Positions 41,821 through 50,238 of a stretch of DNA of 64,000 bases are shown here, one piece after another. The DNA is from Poindextera sp965277425. GTDB taxonomy: Bacteria > Pseudomonadota > Alphaproteobacteria > Caulobacterales > Caulobacteraceae. The translations under genes were made by a program, and so were the position numbers. The notes under the pieces are model-generated. The model worked only from the letters and a program-made list of their open reading frames with translations, did no database searches and was not told where the DNA came from. The DNA is taken from NCBI GenBank assembly GCA_965277425.1, contig CBDICR010000007.1, positions 310,001-374,000 of the forward strand. The letters run 5' to 3'. The number at the start of each line of letters is the position of its first letter. Position 1 is the stretch's first letter.

Positions 41821-42660
41821 CGCGATCGGATCGGGCGCCGGCGTCGGCTGGTCGGGCGTGCAGTCACGCCCGGCGGCGCAATGCAGGCCAGGATAGTCGT
41901 GGCTGCTGTTGCTGGTCTGGTAGTTGCGCCAGGCCTCGTTGACCGCGCCTTCGTGCGAAATGTAATCCGGCGGATGGACGGTAAAGCCCGGACCGCCGCG
42001 GCCGGCGGCGGTCCGGGCGCAGCCCTCGCGTTCCTGCGCCGTCAGGTTCACGGCGTCCGGATGGGCGCAGCCGAAGCCGAGGCGCAGCGCATCGCGCAAC
42101 CCGTTTGAGCCGGCCGCGGCGCCCGGAGCGGCTGAAGCCGCCGATGTCGCTGGAGCCGACGGCGTCGCCGCGGCCGCCTGCGGCGCGGGCGGCAACAGCA
42201 CCGGCGCGAGCGGCGATGGAATGAGCGTCGCGGCCACGTGGGCGAGCGGTGTCGGGGCGGGCCTCGGGGCGGTATGGGCGATTGGCGTCGGCGCATGGGC
42301 CCGTATCACCGGCGCTGGCCGCGGCGCCGGGGTCGTGAGCGGGGTCGGTGACGGCGCCGCGACCTGTTTCACCGGCGCCTGCGGCGGTGTGGGGGCCGTG
42401 GCGGGGGCCGGCGTCGGCGCCGCGATCCGTTGCACCGGGGCTGGCCGCGGAATGGGCGGCGGGATCGGGATCGGGATCGGCGGCGGCTCCGTCAGCGGCG
42501 GCGCCAGGGTGACCTCGACGGGCGGTGTGCTCACCACGATCGGTATCGGCTTATCGAGCTCGAACGCCAGCCCGATCAGGATGGCGATATGAAAGGCCGC
42601 CGAAGCGACCACGCCAAGCGACCGCTGCCCCCGGGTGACTCTGGCGCCGCTCTTGGGCAT
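41776..42660 (-). CDS. TonB-like proline-rich envelope protein
   Basis: A 294-residue protein with an N-terminal anchor (SLGVVASAAFHIAILIGLAF) after a short basic stretch, then a long periplasmic Pro/Ala-rich region (IPIPIPPPIPRPAPVQ and similar units), as in TonB-type energy couplers. The C-terminal 90 residues carry six or more cysteines (FGCAHPD, REGCAR, LHCAAGRDCTPD, ADTCPYLRCNM) and do not look like a normal TonB domain. I chose the ATG at 42660, preceded by AAGGG; an ATG at 42702 is possible. The last 14 codons are duplicated beside rpoC. Function is unknown. Confidence 0.7.
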   Translation of the reverse strand: MPKSGARVTRGQRSLGVVASAAFHIAILIGLAFELDKPIPIVVSTPPVEVTLAPPLTEPPPIPIPIPPPIPRPAPVQRIAAPTPAPATAPTPPQAPVKQVAAPSPTPLTTPAPRPAPVIRAHAPTPIAHTAPRPAPTPLAHVAATLIPSPLAPVLLPPAPQAAAATPSAPATSAASAAPGAAAGSNGLRDALRLGFGCAHPDAVNLTAQEREGCARTAAGRGGPGFTVHPPDYISHEGAVNEAWRNYQTSNSSHDYPGLHCAAGRDCTPDQPTPAPDPIADTCPYLRCNMGSVR

Positions 42661-42830
42661 GTGGTCGCGCCCTTTCGGGATGGCCGGACGGTGAAGCTGC
42701 ATGATGGCCTAACGGCCACGCGAAGTCGCCAGGCTAGATGCGGCGCAACACCGCGACGACGGGTCCGCCAGAAAACACTTCGAATTAACTCAAACCGATA
42801 ACATAAGAGTTCAGCATCTGGGGTTGATGG

Positions 42831-44096
42831 ATGAGGGTCGATCGAAACGGACTCTTGTCGTGGACCGTGGCGATCTTGGCCCTTGGCTTTCATGCCCTGG
42901 GCGGGCTGATGGCGGCCCTGATGGGCGTCTTCCCGACCACGCTCGATGAACTCCAGCACCTCTCTTATATTCGCTCGATGGAACAGGCGCGGCGCCTGTT
43001 TCCGCGCTACGAGGATTTGCGCGTGCTGGACGCCGGCGGCGCGCACTTCACCCATGCGGTCAATTATCTCAATCACCCTTCGCCCTATTACCTGTTTATG
43101 GGGTTGGTGGACCGGGCGGTCGGCGGCTCCATCCTGGGCCTGAGGCTGGCCGATCTCGGGCTCTCCCTCTGCGCCGTCGCGCTGATGCTGGTGGCCGGCT
43201 TTCGGGTTGTGACGGGCTGGAAGGAGCGGGCGGTCTTTGCCGCCGCGCTGGTGCTCTTCCCCAAGCTGGGCGTTGTCGCGGGCCTGATCAACAACGACAA
43301 CGCTGCCCTTCTGGCCACGGCGGTGAGCTTTCTGGGACTGATCGAATGGAGCCGCCGCCCTTCGCTTAAGACCGCGCTTCTCCTCGCGCTCGGCGTTGCG
43401 TTGTGCGGCTGGACCAAGCTGACCGTGTTGCTGATGATCGGCTTCAGCCTCCTGTTCGGAGAGGCTTTCCGGCTGGCCGTGGAGAAGACGCGGGCGCCTC
43501 TGGCCGCCTATGCGATCGTCGCCGCCGGCTTCGCCGTCGCCGCCCTTCCCAGCCTGATGAACATGCTCGCCTACGGGCGGATCCTGCATCACACCAACGC
43601 CTTCTATGTAGCGCCAGCGCTGCGGGCTTCGCTGTCGTTCGCGGGCTATGCCCAGGTGTTCTTTTACAACATGGCCGACAAATGGGCGGCGCTGGAGCCC
43701 AGCCATCTGATCCAAATGATCGGCCTCTATGTCGTTCTGGCGTTCGCCGCCGCCGCCCTAGTGTTCGCCCCGCGCAAGATGGCCGATCCCAGGACCGGAC
43801 CGGGCTGGCGGGTGGCCTGCGCCATGATCCTGGCCGTGGTCCCGGTCCTGATCCTGCACCTCTATTTCGGGTGGCGAACCTTTGTCGAAGACGGGTTCAT
43901 CGACATGGCCCAGACACGCTACTACTACGGGGTCTGGCCGGGCGTCGCGCTCGGCCTGGCGCTGATGTGGTCAAGCGCGCTTCGGCCTCCGCTCAGGGCG
44001 CCGGTGGCGATCCTGACCGGCAGCCTGCTCGTCTCGTCATCCATCGCCGCGCTTGGCCTTATCCTCTTGATCCACGGCCAGACGACGATCGGCTGA
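42831..44096 (+). CDS. Polytopic membrane protein, GT-C/DUF2142-like
   Basis: A 421-residue protein with about ten membrane spans. The first periplasmic loop has FPTTLDELQHLSYI with Asp39, Glu40 and His43, the acidic pair typical of GT-C glycosyltransferases, and later NHPSPYYLFMGLVDRAVGG, which resembles the DUF2142/PMT group. It probably moves sugars from a polyprenyl-phosphate donor on the periplasmic side. It stands alone on this strand and ends before a good terminator. Confidence 0.7.
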   Translation: MRVDRNGLLSWTVAILALGFHALGGLMAALMGVFPTTLDELQHLSYIRSMEQARRLFPRYEDLRVLDAGGAHFTHAVNYLNHPSPYYLFMGLVDRAVGGSILGLRLADLGLSLCAVALMLVAGFRVVTGWKERAVFAAALVLFPKLGVVAGLINNDNAALLATAVSFLGLIEWSRRPSLKTALLLALGVALCGWTKLTVLLMIGFSLLFGEAFRLAVEKTRAPLAAYAIVAAGFAVAALPSLMNMLAYGRILHHTNAFYVAPALRASLSFAGYAQVFFYNMADKWAALEPSHLIQMIGLYVVLAFAAAALVFAPRKMADPRTGPGWRVACAMILAVVPVLILHLYFGWRTFVEDGFIDMAQTRYYYGVWPGVALGLALMWSSALRPPLRAPVAILTGSLLVSSSIAALGLILLIHGQTTIG

Positions 44097-44190
44097 CGGG
44101 GAGGCGGCGCTGGCCTTGAGGCGTCAACCTGCGCGCCGCAGAACAACGAACATTTGCCATGTCCGCATGAAAAGGACGCCGCGCGAAGGC

Positions 44191-44221
44191 AAGGGCCGCG
44201 GTCCGAGGGCCGGCCCTTTTT
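44191..44221 (+). terminator. Rho-independent terminator
   Basis: AAGGGCCG (44191-44198) pairs with CGGCCCTT (44211-44218) with a 12-nt loop, and the T-run extends to 44221. It follows the 42831 gene on the plus strand and sits 20 bp from the end of the convergent gene at 44242. Confidence 0.75.
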
Positions 44222-44241
44222 GACCGACAGCCGAGATGATC

Positions 44242-45819
44242 TCATCCCATAGCCGATTTGGGCGTCCGGTTTTGGTTCAAGCGAGCGCGCACCTGCTCAA
44301 GCGCCGGTGCGGCGATCGTGCAGCCGGCCAGAAGGGCCAGGGTTGGGATCAGCCAGATGAGGCGGGCCTCATAGCGTGGGAAGGGTCCGGAGAGCGCGCC
44401 GCAGATCACCACGTTGAGGATGACCGCCGCGGCGGTCAGGCCGGTCGCGGCCAATAGTCGGTCGATATCGTCCAGCCTGGCGAACTCGGCGACCCGGCTT
44501 GCCCTGGCCTGACGCCGGGCGCGCGCCAGTCGCCACATGGCGTAGCCAGAAAGGATAAGCGCGCCGAGATGAAGCGCATAAAGCAGGCGCGGCGACATCA
44601 TGCGCCTGTCGCCGAGACCGCAACGCTCGGGATCGACCACCAGCACGCGCAGGAAGTCCTGGCCCCAGGGCCAGCGCGGCTTCAGGCCGCAGGGATCGCG
44701 CAGCGGTTCATCGACGACGAACAGGGCCAGTTGTCGTGCGGAGTTGTGGATCGAGGCCCAGACCACGCCGAGGGGATCGGACAAGACCACCGCCCGCACG
44801 AAACGGCCCTGTTCCGCCTCCAGCCTCAGGCGATCCTCAACCGGCGAACTCGCGAAGACGCCCACGCCTGGCTGTTGAGCCCAAAGAATATCTTCGGAGT
44901 TGTCCAGGGGCAGGGCCTTGAAGCGGCAGAGGAAGAAGGGCTGGGCATGAGCGCAGTCGCGGCGAAGGACCGTACGCCCCGGCCCGTCGGCGAGAAGCCG
45001 TGCGGTCAGGAAGGGCGGATTGCGCATCTCGACGCCGGTGAGCGTCTTTTCGGCGTGGTCGGCCCCGATGACGCCCAGGGCGGCCGCGCCAATGGCCGCC
45101 GCCAAGGCGCCGGTGCGCACGACCATCACCCGCCGCGGCGCCCCCAGCCGCCACAAGGCGAACACGACGACCGGCAGGATCAGGATCGCGAGCAACAGAT
45201 TTGAATTGTGCAGGGCCAGCGAGACGGCCAGCAGGCTCCCCATTGCGCCTCTCGTCGACGCGCCGAGCCGATCCCAATGGAGGGCCAGGGTGATCGCGAT
45301 CAAAACGCCCAGACCGGCGAACACGTCGGGCATGGGGAAGCTGGCGTAGAAGGCGAGGCTGGTCACAGCCGCCAGGGCGGCCATCATGGCCAGATAGGTC
45401 CATCCCTGGGCCTTCGGCGCGGCGGCTCGCCAGACGGCATGGAAGACAGCCGCCGTGGCCAGGGTCTGCAGCGCCGCGGTCAGCCAAAGCGTGCCGGCCT
45501 GCTGCGTCAAAAACAGGAAGACGCTATAGATCACCGAGCGCGCGCCGATGAAGCTCGCCATCAGCTCTGAATTCTGCGCGATCCCATGGATAACGACCTG
45601 GGCGCCGACGGGCTTGCCGAACGGGTTGGGGGCCGACCGATCCAGGCCCAGGCCCTGGACGATGATGGAGCGGCCCCGCCACCAGTATTGGCCGGTATCC
45701 ATATAGGCGGTCGGTCGCCCCGCAACCAGCAACGGCCACATCAGCAGGGCCGAGGCCAAGCCTATGCGCAACGCCTCGCACAGGCGTATCCGGGCCGTCG
45801 GGACGCTCGCTTGCCGCAT
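44242..45819 (-). CDS. Polytopic membrane protein, unknown function
   Basis: A 525-residue protein with roughly ten membrane spans, including LCEALRIGLASALLMWPLLV, the loop AYMDTGQYWWRG after the first span, and spans near AALAAVTSLAFYASF and VVFALWRLGAPRR. The central loop (MRNPPFLTARLLADGPG, then DCAHAQPFFLCRF) is periplasmic. The general plan fits GT-C-type enzymes or polymer exporters, and the gene neighbours are glycan genes, but no diagnostic motif is seen. The start is the ATG at 45819, divergent from the ArnT-like gene. Confidence 0.65.
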   Translation of the reverse strand: MRQASVPTARIRLCEALRIGLASALLMWPLLVAGRPTAYMDTGQYWWRGRSIIVQGLGLDRSAPNPFGKPVGAQVVIHGIAQNSELMASFIGARSVIYSVFLFLTQQAGTLWLTAALQTLATAAVFHAVWRAAAPKAQGWTYLAMMAALAAVTSLAFYASFPMPDVFAGLGVLIAITLALHWDRLGASTRGAMGSLLAVSLALHNSNLLLAILILPVVVFALWRLGAPRRVMVVRTGALAAAIGAAALGVIGADHAEKTLTGVEMRNPPFLTARLLADGPGRTVLRRDCAHAQPFFLCRFKALPLDNSEDILWAQQPGVGVFASSPVEDRLRLEAEQGRFVRAVVLSDPLGVVWASIHNSARQLALFVVDEPLRDPCGLKPRWPWGQDFLRVLVVDPERCGLGDRRMMSPRLLYALHLGALILSGYAMWRLARARRQARASRVAEFARLDDIDRLLAATGLTAAAVILNVVICGALSGPFPRYEARLIWLIPTLALLAGCTIAAPALEQVRARLNQNRTPKSAMG

Positions 45820-45971
45820 GCCGTAAACCCTGAGGCCAAGCGGTAAACAGGGCCTTAGGGCGGCGCTGATCGAGCAAGCGGGGCGGCGCTCGGCCGCGCG
45901 TCGCCGGACCGTGGCGGCAAGGCGGAATGCGGTGCAATTCCGCCCGCCCTCTTTCCGAGCGCCCCGCTATC

Positions 45972-47537
45972 ATGCATTGGGCTGGGCGATCGGGACTCAA
46001 GCCCGGAACACATGTGAAAGCGCAGACAATCCGCCAGGGGCGCAGCCGAGCCGCCGATTCTCGCCGCCCCCGGCTTTGGCCCTGGGGACTCGGCTTTATG
46101 CTGGCCGCCGCGGCCTTTCTCGCCAGCAATATCGCCTTGAACCCGATCTATCTGTGGGATGAATCACGTCTGGCGGTGAACGCGCTGGAGATGAGCCAGC
46201 GCGGCTTCAGCCTGATCACCACCTTTGGCTTCCAGCCCGACCTGTGGAACACAAAACCGCCGCTGCTGATCTGGCTGGAGGCGGGGTCGATCGATCTTTT
46301 CGGGCCGAGCGAATGGGCGGTTCGGCTGCCGTCGCTGCTGGCCGCCCTGGCGACGGTGGGGCTGGTCATGCGCTTCGCCTGGCGGCTCGGCCGCTCGCGC
46401 TTCGCGGCCCTGGCTGCGCCGAGCCTGCTGGTGCTCAGCCCCGGCTATTTCGGCGTGCACGCGGCCCAGTCGGGCGACTACGAAACCCTGCTCTGCCTCT
46501 TCACCACCGCCTATCTGCTGGTCTTGTTCGAGGTCTTGCATCGTCAGCGGCCCGATCCCGGCCGCGTCCTGCTCTGCGGCCTCTTGATCGCCGGCGCCTG
46601 CCTGGCCAAGGGGGTGGCCGGCCTGGCGCCCGGGGTGGGCGTCTTTGTCTATGTGCTGGTCAAGGGACGCTGGCCGCGCCTCTTCAAGTCGCCCTGGTAC
46701 GTTCTGACGGGTCTTGTCGTGGTGGTTCTGGTCGGCGGCTTCTACGTCCTGCGCGAGCGCGCCGCGCCCGGCTATCTGACGGCGATGGCGAACAACGAAC
46801 TGGGCCGGCGCTACCTGCAAGGCATGGGCGGCCATATCCAACCACCCTACTATTATGCCTGGTACATCCTTCGCTTTTTTTCGCTCGGCCCGGCGCTTTT
46901 GCTGCTGTTCGCCGCGCCGTTCCTGCGCTGGAAGCCGACGAAATCCGCCGCCTTTCTGACCTACGCCAACTGCGTCGCGCTGGCTCTATTGGCGGTCTTC
47001 AGTTTCAGCCACACCAAGATCTTCTGGTACATCGTGCCGATCTATCCAATCTTGTCGATCGCCCTGGCCATCGTCGCCGAGCGTCTTTTTGTGATGCTGC
47101 CGGAGCGACTGCGGCGGTCGGTCCCCATCGGCGGCATCGTCATCGTGATCGTCGGCGCCTACATGGTCGGCAACGCGCTGGAGCAGAAATTCGTCGTCCT
47201 GCCGCGGTCCGAAAATATCGCCCAGGGCCGCTACGGGTTGGTCTTCGCCCAGTTGAACAGCCAGGGCTTGCGCCGAATTCGCACCCTCGACGGCGGCGTC
47301 ACCAACAACGACAGCCTGGTAGGCTACACCCCGCAGCGGCATTTCTACAGCCTGGTCTGGCGCGCCCGCGGCCTCGACATCGGCGTCCAGGACCCGGACC
47401 AGCCCGTCGCCCTGGCCGCGGGCGAGGTCCTGGTCACCTGCGATCCGCGCTATCTGGACTGGGTCGTCGCGCGCGGGCCGGCGCTGACCAGCGTCCCTGG
47501 CTGCGCGGCGGTCGCGGGGCCCTCAGGCGGGGGATGA
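45972..47537 (+). CDS. ArnT/PMT-type membrane glycosyltransferase
   Basis: A 521-residue GT-C enzyme with about eleven spans. The first loop has LNPIYLWDESRLAVNALEM with the catalytic-type Asp63-Glu64 pair, and the second has WNTKPPLLIWLEAGSIDLFG, the KPPL signature of the ArnT/PMT_2 family that transfers sugars from undecaprenyl phosphate to lipid A or proteins. The start is uncertain: ATG at 45972 has a weak ribosome binding site, and the in-frame GTG at 46014 has GGAA before it. Its 3' end overlaps the convergent GtrA gene by 15 bp. Confidence 0.82.
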   Translation: MHWAGRSGLKPGTHVKAQTIRQGRSRAADSRRPRLWPWGLGFMLAAAAFLASNIALNPIYLWDESRLAVNALEMSQRGFSLITTFGFQPDLWNTKPPLLIWLEAGSIDLFGPSEWAVRLPSLLAALATVGLVMRFAWRLGRSRFAALAAPSLLVLSPGYFGVHAAQSGDYETLLCLFTTAYLLVLFEVLHRQRPDPGRVLLCGLLIAGACLAKGVAGLAPGVGVFVYVLVKGRWPRLFKSPWYVLTGLVVVVLVGGFYVLRERAAPGYLTAMANNELGRRYLQGMGGHIQPPYYYAWYILRFFSLGPALLLLFAAPFLRWKPTKSAAFLTYANCVALALLAVFSFSHTKIFWYIVPIYPILSIALAIVAERLFVMLPERLRRSVPIGGIVIVIVGAYMVGNALEQKFVVLPRSENIAQGRYGLVFAQLNSQGLRRIRTLDGGVTNNDSLVGYTPQRHFYSLVWRARGLDIGVQDPDQPVALAAGEVLVTCDPRYLDWVVARGPALTSVPGCAAVAGPSGGG

Positions 47538-47933
47538 ACCGGCCGGGATGCGAAAGACCCAAAGCCGGCAGAGCAGGAAGAAGCTGACCGAATAGATCGC
47601 CATGGCCACGAGCTGGGCGGCGATGTGTTGCGCCGCCCCGCCGCCAAGGGCCAGGCCGGCGACATGCAGGACGGCCTGGTTCAAGGCAAAGGCGCCAAGC
47701 GCGGCGACCCCGTAACGCAGGCCGGTGGCGGGAAGCTCGGTCCGGCTGCGGAAGACAAAGCCGCGGCTGAGCAAAAACCCCACTGTTATCCCCACGGCGT
47801 AGCTGGCCGCATTGGCCAGGGCCGGGGGCAGGCCCAGGATCGGGTCGAGCAGAACGACCACCGCGAAGCCTATGGCGGTGTTGACCAGCCCCACAAGGCC
47901 GAAGCGGGCGATGAGCCCCACCGTCTCACGCAT
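47523..47933 (-). CDS. GtrA-family membrane protein
   Basis: A 136-residue four-span protein (GLIARFGLVGLVNTAIGFAV, LANAASYAVGITVGFLLSRG, YGVAALGAFALNQAVLHVAG, VAMAIYSVSFFLLCRLWVF) of the GtrA family. It is the last gene of a GT2-methyltransferase-GtrA operon and overlaps the methyltransferase by 8 bp with the ATG at 47933 (an ATG at 47945 is an alternative). GtrA/GtrB pairs make and flip polyprenyl-phosphate sugars. Confidence 0.85.
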   Translation of the reverse strand: MRETVGLIARFGLVGLVNTAIGFAVVVLLDPILGLPPALANAASYAVGITVGFLLSRGFVFRSRTELPATGLRYGVAALGAFALNQAVLHVAGLALGGGAAQHIAAQLVAMAIYSVSFFLLCRLWVFRIPAGSSPA

Positions 47934-48621
47934 GGGCCAGCCCATAGTATTGCGCGCCGATCGGCAGGCGTTTCATGAACGGCTCGAGCCGCCTCAGGCC
48001 GGCGAGCGGGCCGGGGAAAAAGCCGGTATAGGCCATTTCGATCCGCGTGAAGCCGGCCTCGGCCATCCGCGCCCGCAAGGTCCGGGCGCCGATGAGGACG
48101 GCGTTTTCGTCGAACGGGCAGGTCGCCACGATATGCTGGGTGACCGGGTTGATCGGATTGTGCTCGAAGATCACCAGCGGCGCCCCCGCCGCCATGGTCC
48201 GGCGCAGGCGCCGCAGCAGCTCGACATGTTCGCTGGCCTCGATGTGGTGGAAGACGCAGGCCGAGAAGGCCAGATCGACCACCCCGTCCGACGCGATCGG
48301 GCCCGCGCCGTCATAGAGCTCGAAGCGCGCCACGCCGGCAAACCGCTGGCGCGCGATCGCCAGGCTGAATTCCGAGACGTCGGTGGCGATGATCTCGGCG
48401 CTTGGAAAGCTGCGCCGGAAGTGGGGCACGGAATTGCCGATCCCGGCGCCGAAATCGAGGATGGTCTTCGGCTCCGGCCAGCCGCGTTTGGACCAGATGC
48501 GCCGAATCTCGTCGATCTTGTAGCGGGCGAAATATTCCGGGCTCTCGCCGCTGATTTTCAGGTTCTCGGCATGAAGCTCAAGATACTCGTCGGCGACCCG
48601 GTCGAACTCGGCGATATCCAA
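47926..48621 (-). CDS. SAM-dependent methyltransferase of the glycan operon
   Basis: A 231-residue class I methyltransferase with motif I ILDFGAGIGNSVPHF, the acidic strand-2 end EIIATDVSEFSLAIA and motif IV/V FSACVFHHIEASEHVELLR. The best start is the TTG at 48621, 4 bp after the GT2 stop, with GGGAG upstream in that gene. Placement between GtrB-like and GtrA genes suggests it methylates a sugar in the same surface glycan, but substrate is not visible. Confidence 0.8.
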   Translation of the reverse strand: MDIAEFDRVADEYLELHAENLKISGESPEYFARYKIDEIRRIWSKRGWPEPKTILDFGAGIGNSVPHFRRSFPSAEIIATDVSEFSLAIARQRFAGVARFELYDGAGPIASDGVVDLAFSACVFHHIEASEHVELLRRLRRTMAAGAPLVIFEHNPINPVTQHIVATCPFDENAVLIGARTLRARMAEAGFTRIEMAYTGFFPGPLAGLRRLEPFMKRLPIGAQYYGLAHA

Positions 48622-48625
48622 GGCG

Positions 48626-49753
48626 TCAGGCTCCCGCCTGGCCGTCGGGCGAGGGATGGGTGACGATCTCGTCGACCAGATAGAGCGGCCGGTGTTTGCC
48701 CTGCATATATACCCGGCCGAGGTACTCGCCAAAGATCGTCAGACAGATGAGCTGGGCGGTCGAGAAAAAGACCACGATCAGCGCCAGGCTGGTCCATCCC
48801 GGCGTGGTGGCGCCGCTCAAAAAGCTCGCCAGCGCATAGACGCCGAGCGCAAAGGCCACGCACACCCCAAGCGCGCTGAGCAGGCCGGCCAGCCGCAGCG
48901 GTGCGGTCGAAAAGCTGGTCAGGCCGTCCACCGCCAGCCGCACCATCTTGGTCAGGGTATAGCCGGTGGCGCCGGCGTAGCGGGGATCGCGGTCGTAGAG
49001 CAGCTCGACCTGGCGGCCGCCCAGCCAGGCGATCATGCCGCGCAGGAAGCGGTCCTGCTCGGGCATGGCGTTCAGCCGCTCGACGACGCGCCGCGACATC
49101 AGGCGAAAGTCGCCGGTGTCCTTGGGGATGTCGACCTCGGCGATGGTCCGCAGCAGCTTGTAGAACAGGCTGGCGCTGGCCAGCTTGAAGCGGCTTTCCC
49201 GCGCCCGCTGGCGGCGGCGGCCATAGACGACGTCGCAGCCCTCGTCCATGCGCCGCATCATCTCGCCCAGCAGCTCGGGCGGGTCCTGCAGATCGGCGTC
49301 GATGATCATGACCCGCTCGCCGCGCGCCAGGGCCAGGCCCGCCGTCACCGCCAACTGGTGGCCGTGGTTGCGGGCGAGGTTGACGCCGACGACGTTGGCG
49401 CACGCGCGCGCCTGCGCCTCGATCAGCCGCCAGGAGCCGTCGCGCGAGCCGTCATTGACCAGGATCAGCTCGAAATCGCCGCCGCACGCCGCCCGTGCGG
49501 CGGCCAGCATGCGCGCGCAGAAGGCGTCCAGCGTCTCCTGCTCGTTGTAGCAGGGCGCGACGATGGAGAGGGCCGGGCAGGGGGCTTCGAGCGGCGCGCT
49601 GACGGCGGGCGCGGCGGCGATCTTCAGCTCGGCCTTGCGCCGGACGGAAGCGGGGAATTCGACGCTGGCCGAGCCGTCGTCCTTCAGCTTATCCCCGACC
49701 GCCAAAACGCCGCTCCAATACGTGACCGGCCGCCAGATTGCCCGGGGCCGCAT
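48626..49753 (-). CDS. GtrB/DPM1-like polyprenyl-phosphate glycosyltransferase
   Basis: A 375-residue GT2 enzyme. The catalytic domain has SIVAPCYNEQETLDAFCARM, LILVNDGSRDGSW and MIIDADLQDPPELLGEM, followed by DTGDFRLMSRRVVERL and QDRFLRGMIAWLG. Two C-terminal membrane spans (LSALGVCVAFALGVYALASF and LIVVFFSTAQLICLTIFGEY) are the mark of the GtrB/Arn-type enzymes that load sugars on polyprenyl phosphate. The N-terminal 45 residues are a non-conserved extension. Confidence 0.9.
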   Translation of the reverse strand: MRPRAIWRPVTYWSGVLAVGDKLKDDGSASVEFPASVRRKAELKIAAAPAVSAPLEAPCPALSIVAPCYNEQETLDAFCARMLAAARAACGGDFELILVNDGSRDGSWRLIEAQARACANVVGVNLARNHGHQLAVTAGLALARGERVMIIDADLQDPPELLGEMMRRMDEGCDVVYGRRRQRARESRFKLASASLFYKLLRTIAEVDIPKDTGDFRLMSRRVVERLNAMPEQDRFLRGMIAWLGGRQVELLYDRDPRYAGATGYTLTKMVRLAVDGLTSFSTAPLRLAGLLSALGVCVAFALGVYALASFLSGATTPGWTSLALIVVFFSTAQLICLTIFGEYLGRVYMQGKHRPLYLVDEIVTHPSPDGQAGA

Positions 49754-49845
49754 TAAGAGAGCCTTATAACGGCATTCGGGCGCGCTGGCTCGTTTCGACG
49801 GGCCCGCGCGGCGCCGATGATGTCCAGACCAAAGGGAGGCGCGAA

Positions 49846-50133
49846 ATGCGCATGTTTCTGAAGGTTCAGATGGAGGTCGAGGCCGCCAACCGGGCGATCA
49901 AGGACGGCAGTCTGCCGAAGATCGTGCAGGGCTTCATGGACAGGTCCAAGCCCGAGGGGGCCTGGTTCACCTCCATCGATGGCAAGCGCGCCATGATCGC
50001 CATCCTCGACCTGAGTTCGACCGCCAAGATCTCCCCACTGGCCGAGCCCTTCTTCGCGGGCCTGAACGCGAGCGTCGACCTCAGCCCGGCGATGGACGCG
50101 GCCGACCTGCAGGCGGGGCTTTCGGCGCTCTGA
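49846..50133 (+). CDS. Small conserved protein, DUF3303-like
   Basis: A 95-residue protein from the ATG at 49846, preceded by GGGAGG. The sequence MFLKVQMEVEAANRAIKDGS and TSIDGKRAMIAILDLSSTAK predicts a small alpha/beta barrel-like fold (dimeric ferredoxin-like) as in DUF3303 and related monooxygenase-fold proteins. No active-site residues are obvious. It is convergent with nothing and lies 105 bp before the TIR gene. Confidence 0.65.
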   Translation: MRMFLKVQMEVEAANRAIKDGSLPKIVQGFMDRSKPEGAWFTSIDGKRAMIAILDLSSTAKISPLAEPFFAGLNASVDLSPAMDAADLQAGLSAL

Positions 50134-50238
50134 GGCGAGCGTCGGCGGCCGCTGGCGACTTCACCCAGGTTTCGCTTGGCCGCGGTCGAGCCGCGTCGCT
50201 AAGGTCCCGATCGCGACAAAGGTGAGGCGCGCGCGGCC

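Noticed and set aside
41776..42660. Calling the gene a true tonB
   Set aside because: Only the anchor and Pro-rich linker fit; the Cys-rich C-terminus does not look like a TonB domain, and no exbBD is adjacent.
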